From Istiophorus platypterus (lineage: Eukaryota; Chordata; Actinopteri; Istiophoriformes; Istiophoridae), in the NCBI GenBank assembly GCA_016859345.1, contig CM029119.1:1504109-1568108 (forward strand): a stretch of 64,000 nt of DNA, in the 5' to 3' direction. The notes under the pieces are model-generated. The model saw only the letters and a list, made by a program, of their open reading frames with translations, was not told the origin of the DNA and searched no databases. The position numbers and the translations under genes are program-made. The stretch's first letter is position 1; each line of letters opens with the position of its first letter. Positions 40,501 to 53,600 of this stretch are shown here, in pieces.

Positions 40501-41616
40501 GAAACCCTGAGGCCAACTCAGATGTAGCCTGGCTTTGTGATATTACATTGCAAAAATTAAATAATTTAACAACCTTTCAATGTTTTTTTTGACATAAATG
40601 CTGCATGTCATTACATTTTATACTAATGTACTGATGAATCGGGCTAACACTTTTGAAATTAAATTCTACTGAATGTCTATTCTAAATATGCTGTGCTGGT
40701 TAACACACTGCAACACATGAAGTGATTAAGACAGTCCCCTGATGACCCAAATTCTGCCCTTCTTATCGAACAGAGCTTCTTTTATGCTCAGTCAGCATAT
40801 ACCAACAAGAACTAAAGCTGTCTTTCATAGCTGAGTATCAGGCATTTGATGATGCCAGTTAAGTTTCTGAAACTCGTACATTGACTCAGTTTTAATTGAA
40901 ACTGTGTTTAAATTTGACTTTGAATGTAGGGCTTCAACCTTTAAATCTTAAACTGTTCTTTATATCATTAAAATACACAGTGTTCCAGGGGTGGTTCTGT
41001 TCTGTTCACTGCCTATGGAGGAAATCCAAAATTTGCCCTTAAATAACACTTTATCAATGCGTGTCAGTTCAAAGAGAGATTGGATTAAATTTACCCGTTT
41101 AAACTTAGCTGTACACTAATTACAACTTTCCTTTTCATTGATTGGGATGTAGAGGGCAGTGCAGGCAGTAGAGCGGTTGACCACCAACCAGAAGGTTGGT
41201 GGTTCAATCACTGGCTCCTCCAGTCCATATGTCAAAGTATCCTTAAATTGCCCCCAATGTGTCATAGCTGTATGCATGTGTAGAAAAGCACTGTTTGTTT
41301 GTGTGAATGTGACAGTAATGTAAAGCACTTTGAGTGGTTGGTGGGTCCAGAAAGGCTGTATATAAGTGTAGCCATTTACCATTTTAGAGTCACCTGTACA
41401 AGCACTTTGTATGTGATGTATTACAGCCAAGTAATAGCTGTTCGTTTTTCAGAAAAAAACAGGTTGGGGGCTTCTAGGCCGCCGTATACTGGTTAAAGTG
41501 GATTACCCCTTTTATACCATTTTCACTTGCAATTAATCAAAACTTAATTATTGTTACATTTTCAAAACTTCAACATAAGGGCATAACATTTTGACAGTTG
41601 AAACGAGACCCCACAG

Positions 41617-41673
<57 letters not shown>

Positions 41674-44600
41674 TGTTAGATCACTGATGAGGATATGCTT
41701 GTGTGTTTATCTGAAAATGATCCATGCATTCCAGCCAATTTGGAGTGTTCATAGCTTAAGATAATGTTGCAAAATGAGCATGTAGGTGTAATTTATGGTG
41801 ACATATATTAGCTTTACTCTGTGTGTTTGCATTAAGTTTCATATGTTTTTATGCTCTGTGACATGCATGACCACATTTTCTGTAAAGACTTCACTTTCAG
41901 GTTGATTATTTCAATGATCTTGTATTTGTGTGTTGTGTGTGCAGAACACAGCCAGTCCGTGGCTGCACCAGGCTGCTGGTAGCACTGGTGAAAGTCTAGG
42001 TTTGCTGAGTCACGTTCCTGTCCGGCCAGCAAGCGCAGACGCCCATCGTCCTCCTGTCAAGATCAACACACACACAAGCCCTCCACTGTCAAAGGCCAGT
42101 GTGGATGTTCATAAAGAGTGAGTAGAAAGATGAGTAACATTTAAACTTCTTTTCCAAGATGCCAGATTGGAAATTAAGTAATTTCCCTAGTGAATTCAGG
42201 GGGAATATTAAAAGGGACAATTCAACATGTGTACAGCTATTTTTTAACACATTCATAAAATTAGATAATGTTCAGCTGAGATGGACCAGAAGCTAGTCAG
42301 TGAAGCTCTCAAGTGTTCGGATAGTCTCAGAAAGATGGTAGAGTTAATGGGAGCACAAGGCATTTATTTCTTTTGTCTGTAGGTAAATGAAGCATTCGAG
42401 AACTGGATTGAAAGAAATGCCACAGGAGAAAGACAGGTCACAGAATATTTGCTTTGGACATTTGACCAGCCTTCCCTTTCCACTGTAAAGTGTGATGCTC
42501 AGAGAGCAGAAAGAGAGCTAAGTAAGTCCAGAGCAGCAGACAGCAATGCCAGGTCATGCAGATGAAGTGAAGTGGCACTAATCCAATTTTAAAGCGGTTC
42601 AGACACAATGCTGTTCATTCAGCAGCCTCTGCTCTCCTTATGTAACCACCAGCCATCATTAGACACCACTAAAAACCCATGGACACAAATACAGCATTAC
42701 TGAGGAAACATCACACATCACTCGTCTCTCTTATTAGCCTAGTTATTCCATGTTCATTAAAACTGCCAAACAGGCAGTAATATCAAGAGATTTTACGAAT
42801 GGCCTAAACCTGCCTGTTACCCGAGTGTCTTTCTGACTAGAAGCCCTGACTAGATTAACTGTAGTGTGCTGCTTAAATTGACATTTTTTTTTGCAGGTTC
42901 TATTTGGTCCCAAATTTCCTGCAGTTTTTGAAAGTTTGAGTCAGAATTTGATTGTATGGGATGTTTCATATGTCTATTAAATAAAATGTTTTTGGGATAA
43001 CAAAAAGACAGAAAAACAAGAAAAACCCAGAGTGGAGTTGGTTTTATAACAAACAGATCTTATCTTAAATGAGAAACCATTTCCTTATTACGTTTGTTGA
43101 AATATATAGTAAGACTTCGTGAAACTTAACAACTTGTTAAATGTTTGCCTTTACTGTATGCAGTGATGTGGATAAGAAAGGCTTTGTGGACCCGATCAGG
43201 ACGTTGACATTGGCTCAGCTGAAACAGGAGCAGACAGACAGGAGTCGCACCCCCACTGGGAAAGATGTCCACTTACACCGCCTCTACCTAGACCCCCTCA
43301 GCAAGGCTCGTCTTGCCAATACACAGGTACGCTGTACTTTGATATGGTAACTTTGATAGGTATGTGAATTAAATGTAGTCCCACCACCTTAAATATGATA
43401 TTTTAATAGACAAGGTCAACAATTACTTATTGTTTTATAAAGGCATTCAAAAAAAATACATGAGAATAAAATGGAAAATAATAACCACACATGCATGAAC
43501 TCCATTCAGAATATGTCATGTGCCTATAGCACATGCACCAAACATACCATCTTTTTATTAATATTAATTTGCTGTATTTTATTAATATTACGGCTATTTT
43601 ATTGCAGCAGGTTTGCTCTTCATACTTCTCTCTTAAGAATTGTTCATCAGCTTTTTAAGTCATACCCAAGCTAGTTGACAGCGATCGCTCCCCTCCAATT
43701 GGAGATGGAAACCACTAATGTCCAATGTCCAATGTTAAATTATCAGCACCATACATTTGTTTACATGCAAACCACATTACATTCAAAATTTAGCAGGATT
43801 GCTTGAATCTTTTTGTTTGGCAATGTGAAAATCACTCTTTAACAGTGTTTGCATTTTCTTTCCTAGGATGCAGTTCAGGCAGCAGACCGAGCCAGTAAAT
43901 ACAAAGAGGAGAATCGGCAAATCCTGAAAGAGAGCATTGAAGTAGCTCCCTTCACCGCTAAGATTCAGCGCTCCAGTGACCCCGGGATGGACAGGGACAG
44001 AGAGAGAGGCAGAGATTCTGCCTTCCCTGTCCGAATATCAGCTCTCACCTCCCCTAGCCCCAAGGCCGGCCACACCCATCCCCACGTCATCCAATCAGAA
44101 AAGAGCAACTACTTCACCACACTGTCCAACAGTGTGGTGAATGAGCCTCCGAGACTGTTCTCCTCCAAGGAGCTCAGCTCTTATTACGAGAAAGCATCCG
44201 TCGGAGCTCCAGGGGTTGTAGCCAGTATCGGGGCCACTGTGCCAAGCCAGGGAGCCCTGTCCCTTGGCAGCCACAACTCCAAAGCCTCCCTCTCCAAGCC
44301 CCCTCCTCTAATCAAGCACCAGCCAGAGGGAGGAGAGGGTTTAGCAGGGAAAATCACTGAGCAGCTCAGCCAGCAGGTAACACCAGTCCAACAGCAACAT
44401 CAGCACCACACAAGTATAGACAGGATAGAACGTCGCAGCCCTGCCATTTCTCCTTCCTCCTCCTCTGCATCCTCTACTTCCTCTTCAACTCCCAACCACC
44501 CTCATCACCACCATCATCACCACCAACAGCAGCAGCAACCCCAGCTCAGGGCAATGCCATCTCTCCACCGAGCGCCTGTCTTCCATCCCCCCACACAGCA

Positions 44601-47600
44601 CGCGCTGGAACGAAAAGAGGCTGCAGATCGAGAGAGGGAGCGAGAGAAGGAAAGGGAGAAAGAAAGGGAGAGAGCAGGTTATGGTGGACGCCTCTCTCCA
44701 CCAACCCTCACACCTATCCAGCCAGTTAGCTTAGCAGTAACTGGTAGCAAAACGTCAGCAGAGCAGCAGAAACCTCCAACGCTGCTGCCAGAACTCAGGG
44801 ACATCAAAGGTCATGGAAACATTGCCGCAATCACCTCTGTGACCTCTGCGATCAGTGGGGAGATTATGACTTCATCAACAGATGGATGGAGAGGTGGAGA
44901 GATGATTCAGGAAAGAGGTGGGGTGTATGCTGGAGAGAAAGGAGTGTCGAGGGGCAAGCCCCAAGCCGCAATGGCATCAGTTATTGTACGTCCATCGGCA
45001 TCCATTAAGTATGAGAGTCCTGTTGGTGCTAACAAATCTGGTGCTATGATCCATCAGGATCACCCCCAGGGGAGGTTTTACCCATCCAAGCTTCAGGGGG
45101 AATGTCCTAGGTTAGGGGAGAGTGTTAAAGAACCTGGAGCTGGCAGGGTTATCCAACCCAACTCGAACATGGATGACATGTGTGTCCAGTATAAAAAGAC
45201 TTTCATGTGTGGAATGCAGGGAACTGTGGGAGCCAACATCACAAACTCAGTGTGCAGGACTGTCATTTCAGCCTCATCAAACTTTGGTGTACAGAGTAAG
45301 TTTCGGACTGCAACCCATGAACTGGGTTATTCCATTTCAGCTCGGGGCGAGATTGCAGCCCATAAAACTGCCATTGGGGGTTGGGTGCTTGGTCACTCTG
45401 GACCAGCAGAGCTCCAAGAGGGCTTTGGCTCATGTACCACATCTCCAGGGGGATCTTTGCCTCCCTCTAGTTCAGCAGGGACACCTCAAAGTCAACCAAG
45501 CATCACCCAAACACCTGGCTCCATTTCTGGCTCCAGTCAGCCTTTCTCCTCCTCCTTCATCCATCTCAAGAAGCACAAAGCTGCCTTGGCTGCAGCTCAG
45601 TCCAAGAGCAACTTCTCCACTGCTCCTACATACATCACAACTGGAAACTCCTCCCTGTCCGTGGATTCAGTGGACAAAGCACCCATTCACAGCTCCCCAC
45701 CTCTACCCTCCTCTAGCCAAGCCTCATCGTCATCGCTTGACAGCAGCAGTAGCTCGTTAAGCGGAAGCACAACACCAGGCAAGTCTAGTCCCCTACCCAA
45801 CGGCCAGTCCTCAGGATCAGTCACAACAAACAGTGGGCAGCCCAGTAACTACCACAAGCTGAAGAAAGCCTGGTTAACCCGCCACTCAGAGGAGGACAGG
45901 AACACAACTGTTACAGTTTCCACCAGTACTAAACCAGAGAAACTGCCCACTACCACCACCACCACCAACACAAGTAACACAAGTAACACTACAGCCATGT
46001 CAGAAATGATCAAACCCTGTACAGTCAATCTCAGCGCCTCAACCTCTAGTGAGGTGGAAATGAGCAAGGACAGTGGAATCAAAGGTGAGAGAGACAGACA
46101 GTCAGAGGAGAAGATGGGTGGAGCAGCAACAGCAGCAGCAGGAGGAGGAGGTGGGGAGGAAAGGAAAGCAGCTTCATCAAGGCGAGGGAACAAACGGCTG
46201 TATGAGTCTGGCTCAGAGAGTGGAGGTGATGACTCTGACACCAGTGAGAGCAAGATGGAGGGCCGAGCCAAACGTCAGCCTAAACCAACGTACAAGAAGA
46301 AACAGAATGACATGGCCAAAAAAAAAGGAGACAATGAAAAGGAGGAAGATGACATGAAACCCAACGGCATCTTCAGATCAGCCCGAGAGAAGACCAAACT
46401 CAAACTGGCAAGCAGCAGTAAGTGCTTTACAGATATTTGTTTTAGCACTGACAGTCTTTTGTAAATAGTTTCCCAAGCAGCAAGTATAAAATCATTCGTG
46501 GCAGTTAAAGGATGAGTTTGGTGTTCGTGTGTACTTTTGTTAATGTTGGCAAACTCATGGACAGACACCAAGGTATTCCATCACTCAACACTTTCTCACT
46601 TCCCTACCCTGTCTTTGGCTCTCAGCTCCAAGCCTATGGGTTCCTACTGAAAATATAACATAAAATGATTTTTTTTAAATTCTCTAGTGAGTGTCTGTGG
46701 ACTGAGTCTAAATTAAGCACAGTGTGTGCGAAAGGAACATGTCACCCAGTGCAACAGTGCGGATCACTGATGTGTTTTTATAGTTTGTGGACAACAATGG
46801 GGCTCTATGGCTCAGAGGAATAATATCAGGTCTCAGTACACACACAAAACATTGCTATATTCATTGCTGATTTGGCTGTGTAAATCAGATTTGTTTATTA
46901 TAAGATGAATGTACAATGTCACCAGGCTTTAACAAGCATATGGGGAGACATGTGTAACCTTTTACCCCCATTAGCTGGCTTACTTTTAAATGCTTTAAAG
47001 CACAAAAAATATGAAAATAGAGCATTCATGTATAACTCTTCTTTTCTTTCCATCTTTCTTGGTGCCACAGTGGTGATTAGAAAAAAACTTTCCAGAAAAA
47101 TCTTGACCTGCGTAAAAAGAATCAACATGGAATTGTTATATAAAAGGGCATGTGAATGCAAAGCTTTTTGGCTATTCAAACTCTGCAATATTTCATTTTC
47201 CAAGTGTACAAAAGACTCATCTTCTCTACTTTGGTGTATTTTTCTGATTGTGTTGCCCATTACACTTTAATTATCTCATAATAAAAATGTAGGTACTGTT
47301 CTGGGCTTTTAGGGCAATATGACCAGAATCTCATATCTCAGTATAGGGCATTTCATATCCAGACAACAATACATTTCATGATATATCACATTTTCTCTAA
47401 ATTCGATTAATAAACTGTTTATAAAAAATAAAGAGTGTGACTTGCGACGCAATGGAATATAGATAATAGAGCATGATATGAAAGGATAGACATACTATCC
47501 GAGCCCTAGCACTGTTAATGATTTCATAATGTGCACTCTTCTCAGATGGGATCCCCCGCTCTGTGCTGAAGGACTGGAGGAAGGTGAAGAAGCTGAAGCA

Positions 47601-50600
47601 GACAGGGGAGTCTTTCCTCCAGGATGACTCTTGTTCAGAAATTGGACCTAACTTGCAGAAGTGTCGGGAGTGCAGGGTGGTCCGCAGCAAGAAAGGAGAA
47701 GAGCAGGCAAATTCTCCTGTCTTCTGTCGCTTCTACTATTTCAGACGGTAAAGCTCTTTCTTACGTTATATTTGTTTCTTTTCCCTTATGTTATTTCCTG
47801 TCCCATTGGTCTGAATTTTATAGTTTTCCTCTGGTTTCTACAATACACTTGCAATGGCATCTGTCCACCCAACGTGCATTATTATTTAAGATCCCTAAAC
47901 ACTGAATGTTTGGTCTCTTCCTACCCCTCAAGGACATAAAATCTCTTCATGATGTATTGTCATACCACAAAAAGACAAATGGAGAGAGAGAACAGGAGAG
48001 AGGAAGGAAAGTCTGTTTTTTTGGCTCTTGCTACACCAAATAGACGATTAATCATGTAGCTTGTACAGTATGCCCTGCCTTCTTCTGTTTCTCTTTCTCT
48101 CTCATACACACACTTACTGTGAACACACAATCATACACTTGTGTTGGATAAGCAACAGCTGCAGTCTGGGGTCTAACAAGATAAATCTGACAAAGAGGAT
48201 TTTCTTCTCTATAATCTTTTTCTCATTGACTCACAGCAGAACTGTTGCTGCTGGTCTCTACCCCTCTCTGTCTCTGCTCCCCTTCTCTGCGTCTCCACTT
48301 CTTATTTTTGCTCTCTCACCTTATCTCACCTCCTTCCTGTCTGACCCAGTAGACTGTGATTTCATAAACAGTCACCTGAGATTTTGGGTTATTTAATGTT
48401 ACCAAGGGGGGTTGTGGTTTTAAATGGTGAGGGCTCATCAAGGAAAACATCCTCTTTAAAACAATGAGTCATTCTGTTACCCTTGGGCAATATAGATTTG
48501 AATATGCCCTACTTTACGTTATGTACTAATTAGGATACGTAATTCAAAATAAGGGAATAAATATGTACATTTATCAGGTCAGTGCCATTTCTCCTGCATC
48601 CTTTTAAATGGTATCAGTGTGCAGTGTGAGTAAGGTTTGATGGGGTGTGTTTTGTGCTAGAATAATGAAATACAAAGGGAAAGCTTTAAATGTATATATT
48701 TCAGGTCCAAAAACGTAATACCGTGAATTTTTCAAGTATTTATTTATACTTTTGTCAGATATGGCACAGTGATTTATATGATGCAACTTAAGAAGGTTGC
48801 TGCAAGGGTAAACATAAATGAGACCATCTGCCAAAGTGTTTATCAAAGCTTTTCCAAATTAGTGGCAATGTGAGGTCTTTCAAATTCAAGCTGCAGCTTA
48901 AACAGCATGTAAAAATGATGTCGGGTGTTGCACAGTGTGTAAAAGAGGTTTTCAGTTTCCTCCATCATGCTGGTTTGGTTTATTACCTGTGTCCCCAGTG
49001 GTTTTGAAGGTTGTTTTACATACTTTTCTAATGTCATCATCATCATCATTGCTGTACAAAATTGTGTGCTAATAACCATTGTCCTCCCATCCAGGCTTTC
49101 CTATAGTAAAAATGGGGTCATCCGAATGGATGGCTTCTCTACTCCAGACCAGTTTGATGATGAGGCACTGGCCCTGTGGGTCCCTGGTGCAGTGGAGGAG
49201 AGCCAACTGGACCAAACCACAGCCAAATACATCCTCAGCTTCATAGGAGACAAGTTCTGTCAGATGGTTGTAACTGAGAACACTGCTGCTACCTGGGTCA
49301 AGAAGGATGGCAAGTAGTTTTAAAATTTGCTGACATTTATTGGCTTTATTGGGTTAGCTAACCCTTACTGTGTTTTTAAATTGAACCTGTTTCCTGTGTT
49401 TTTCAGCCAAGTTAGCATGGAAGCGAGCAGTGAGGGGGGTGAGGGAGATGTGTGATGCTTGTGAGGCAACACTCTTCAATATCCACTGGGTCTGTCAGAA
49501 ATGTGGCTTTGTGGTCTGCCTGGACTGCTATAAGGCTAAGGAGAGAAGGAGCTCCAAAGGTCAGTATTGTTTTCGAAGGACAGTTACAAGCCTCCAAATG
49601 AGAGGTTGGATGAGTTGGCTACAAAGAAATCCTTGCATGCACTCATATCACAGACAGCCACTGAACTGACCAGTACCAGTCAAGTCTCGATTAAACCCCA
49701 CATTAAAGGTAGCTGCAAACATCATACAATGTGTCTAACATGTCAAGTTGTACTTTCTTCTTTAGAGTGTACTTTTTGTACATGCATCTTTTGGCTTATT
49801 ACACTGCATGTAACAGGTACAATTTCCTTTCTCCAAGTGACCTAGTTTCTTTTGTTCATTTAAATTTACTTTGTGTTCTTCTAGCATCTATTCGGGAGAA
49901 AAGTTCCTTCTCTCGTGTATTATGCACACTTATGTATTATCACGGCAACTGAATTGTGTCTCTCTTCCTTTGATTAGATAAAGAACTATACGGCTGGCTG
50001 AAGTGTGTAAAGGGCCAACCCCACGATCACAAACACCTGATGCCAACACAGATCATACCTGGCACAGGTATACTGTATACACCATGTCTGTATTCAGCTG
50101 TCCTCTCTTTTCTGCTTTGTCTAGTGATTTCTTGGGCACTCATTGAGTAGATTAACATGTGGCTGATGTAAATTAAAGATTAATAGCAGTAGTTTTGGAC
50201 TGAAGTAAATCAAATTAAATCAAATTGAATAAATTAACTTAGATGGTTACTGCAGTAGTGCAATAACTGTTGCTCCATTTTAACAAAGGTCCAGGTTTGG
50301 ACTTTTTTGCTAATGTGTTAAAATTCTGCTGCATCTTGTTGATGTTTCAGTGCTGACAGAGTTGGTGACCTCCATGCACTCACTCAGAGACAAACACAAC
50401 ATCAAATCCCGCTGTCCCTGTTCCAACAAACAGAGTCTCCTCACCAAACTACCAGCAACCAATGGAGTCTCACAGGTACTACTAACTCATCTACTTATAG
50501 GCTAGGACATTGTCACAATAAAGTCAACATTATTTATTATTAATTTTTTAACTACCTAATTTGGAGGATTTGTTATTTGGAATTTCTTATTAGTAGTTGT

Positions 50601-53600
50601 TTTCAACACCTAACATGATGAATTTCAAAGGCCACAACAGACATAATTCTGAATAGATGAGTTATTAGAATGACATTAGGGCCCAAAATACAACAAATAC
50701 CAGAGGGACTCAATTCAGGTCTGTTATTCAACCAAAAGGGCAAAACTGTGACAGCATAAGTCAAATAAAATAGTGAGAGTGATAAATCGAGAAATAAAAT
50801 TTAATAAATAACTTTAGTTTTGTATTGTTAAATGAAATATTGTATACTATGTGGCCTCTGTAACCAAGCAATATTTGTTTTTGTGCTGTTATAGTTCATT
50901 AGAAGTGCCTCAGCCAGAATTGCTCCATTGGTTCCACCTGGTGCAGAGGCCTTACAAATGCTACTTGGTTGTTGATGCATACAACTGAAGTGCACATCTC
51001 CCTGACAGCAGTTCTGATATTGATTATTACTCTAATGTGCCTGTATTAAATCTAAAGTGGAGGAACAGATGTAATCTGTCAGCAAGCAGCTGAAACACTA
51101 AATCTGTCTTGTGCAAAGGAAGTTTTTAATTTTATGATTTAATCTGATGGGTTAGAATTTAGTGTAAATCTTTTCCCTTAAAAAATGGTTAAAATTGATT
51201 GTTGTTCAGAGTGACTCTAACTTTTCAACCTCACTGTCTGAATTTCTTTTTCAAAGAAGCCACTGATGATTTATATAACAAAACCATCTACTTAATATAA
51301 CCATTGACTTTCACCTCTCTGCCAGGTTCTGCAGAATGTCCTGAACCACAGTAACAAGCTCTCTCTGGTGAAAGCTGAGCCAGGCACTCAGCAGAACTCT
51401 GATCCAGGGGTAACCAAGGCAGAGACTAACGGAGGAGGTGTTGGAGGAAGCAGCCCAACCAGCGATGCAGCAAGTGCTCCTGTCACACCACCAGAGTCCC
51501 AGTCACCTCTGCACTTCCTGGCTGACCTGGCAGAACAGAAATCCAGGGAGGAAAAGAAAGGTGAGGGGGAGGTTAACAATCAGTATGCTTATAATATTTC
51601 ACTTGGTGGTTATGTAATGATTACTTCCAAATGACCGTGTTCCTTCATGAAACACCTTAGTCTTTTTCAGCACAAGAAAATATGACGTTCACAAGTAACC
51701 TCTCCCTGTTTCCCCCTGCCTCTCTCCTCCTCTCTCTCTAACAGAAAACAAGGAAACAGTGTTGCTGGGTAAGCCACTAAAGGAAGACAAGGACAGAGAA
51801 AGCCTTGAGGTCCTGCAGCAGTGTAAAACCACCTCACTTGTGGCTAACAGTACAGAGCAGGGCTCTACTCTCAGAGATCTGCTCACCACCACAGCAGGGA
51901 AACTGAAGCTAGGTTCCACTGACGCAGGAATTGCCTTTGCACCAGTATACTCTACTGCTTCACAGGTACACAGAGATTTTTATTTATGATGTAATGAAGG
52001 ATTAGATGTATTGCTTTGGAAATGCATTTATTAGTCTCTGTTTCATCTACTTTATTGCTTAGGAGTAGCATGCCCTACAATGAGTACACTGCAAGCACAC
52101 ATGCAGTTGTAGAATAGAACTTCTGTTTTTCCAACTGAAGAAGTAATCATGTTATAGATACTGAAATATTGTTTTTCCTCATGCTTTGACTCATCCTAAA
52201 GACTGGAAAGGGTGGCCGGACCATGCCCAATATCCTTGATGATATTATTGCATCAGTGGTTGAGAATAAAATCCCTGCAAGCCGCCAGAATGTCACCACC
52301 AAGCTGTCAATCAAGCAAGAGCTTGTTTCCATGGGTGGCAACAACAACACCCCCTCCCCTGCTGTTACTGAGGATACCAAACTGGAAAGGAGGAGGACAG
52401 CACCAATTACGGCAATTGTGCCTGAGGAATCAACCAGTCAGTATCCAGACATTCCCCACTGCTGGTTAAATAACAGACGGTTACTGTGGCTCAAAGATCA
52501 CCGTAACCAGAATAACTGGAAGCTGTTCAGAGCATGCTGGAGACAAGGACAGGTAGTCATCAGTCTTACTAACACTAGTAGCAATAGTCATAGCAACAGC
52601 ACATACATTACAGATAATAACGGCCATGTGAATGTGTTTGTGCAGCCTGTGCTGGTGTCAGGGATCCATAAGCGACTGAATGCCAGTTTGTGGAAAGCTG
52701 ACTCCTTCAACCAGGAGTTTGCAGATCATCAAGGGGACCTCCTTAACTGTAAAGACCAGGTGGTGACCAACTCCGGGATCAAGGAGTTCTGGGATGGATT
52801 TGAGGACATCACCAGTGAGTTCATTCAGGGTCCAAGCAGCAAGCTACAAAAAACCTATTGTTTTGTTCCTATTATTCTTCTTCTTTCTTTCTTCATCTTT
52901 TTATTATTGTTATCATCAATTGTTTCTTCCACTAAAAGTGTTCAAACAGCAAAAACCATGAGAACAAAATTCACCAATATCACCTGGTTGTTTGCAAATT
53001 TAAACCACTACTCAGTCAGATCAGTTCATCTGTGTCTTTGCATCTCCAATATTCTGTTGCGCTAAAAATGTCAAATTTTCCAGCGACTTTCAAAAACTGG
53101 TCAGAGACTCTTCATCCAGTTCTCGCAAACTTTGGTGTACATCATCTCCAGACAATGCCGATAAAAACAACTTAGCAATGGAATTTTGATGTCAATTTGT
53201 TCTAATTTTGCAAGACAATAACTTTTTACCAAAATAGTTCATTTTCAAAAATTTGCAATAAAACATTGGAAGCATTGAGAGATCACTCCGAAATTCCAGG
53301 CACATTACTCAGTTGACATTAAAAATTGGTAGTAATAGATTAAAGTGGACGACGCTTGTTATGACCAATCTAAAATTTCTAGATATTTGTAATTCCTAAC
53401 TTCAAAAATTAAAGAAAAAAAAATCACCTCTATGTCCTCTACTGAAGTGTGACACAAGTTATCCCACTGTGATCAATTCAAAAGTCCTTCACTCTAGATT
53501 TCTAAAAATATTTATAACCAGTTAACATCTAACATCTATATGTCTTCATTAAAATGCAACCAAATCTGATATCACATTTCAGATGTTGTTAACAAAGATG

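Larger units (their letters stand above)
40285..41944 (+). other. 1.66 kb intron between exons 9 and 10
   Basis: Contains a SINE (41150-41386) and a long GT microsatellite (41621-41671). Nothing else recognised. Confidence 0.7.

Noticed and set aside
45122..46357. Long frames on both strands inside exon 12
   Set aside because: They overlap the conserved jmjd1c frame, have biased low-complexity composition and match no family: shadows.
46418..46464. Exon 12 frame running on to a TAA as a natural C terminus
   Set aside because: A good donor A|gtaagt lies at 46418 and conserved sequence resumes in phase at 47546. An alternative short isoform cannot be excluded but nothing supports it.
49310..49319. 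GT at 49314 as an ordinary donor instead of the GC donor
   Set aside because: It shifts the frame of exon 15 and reaches a stop, losing the conserved zinc finger.
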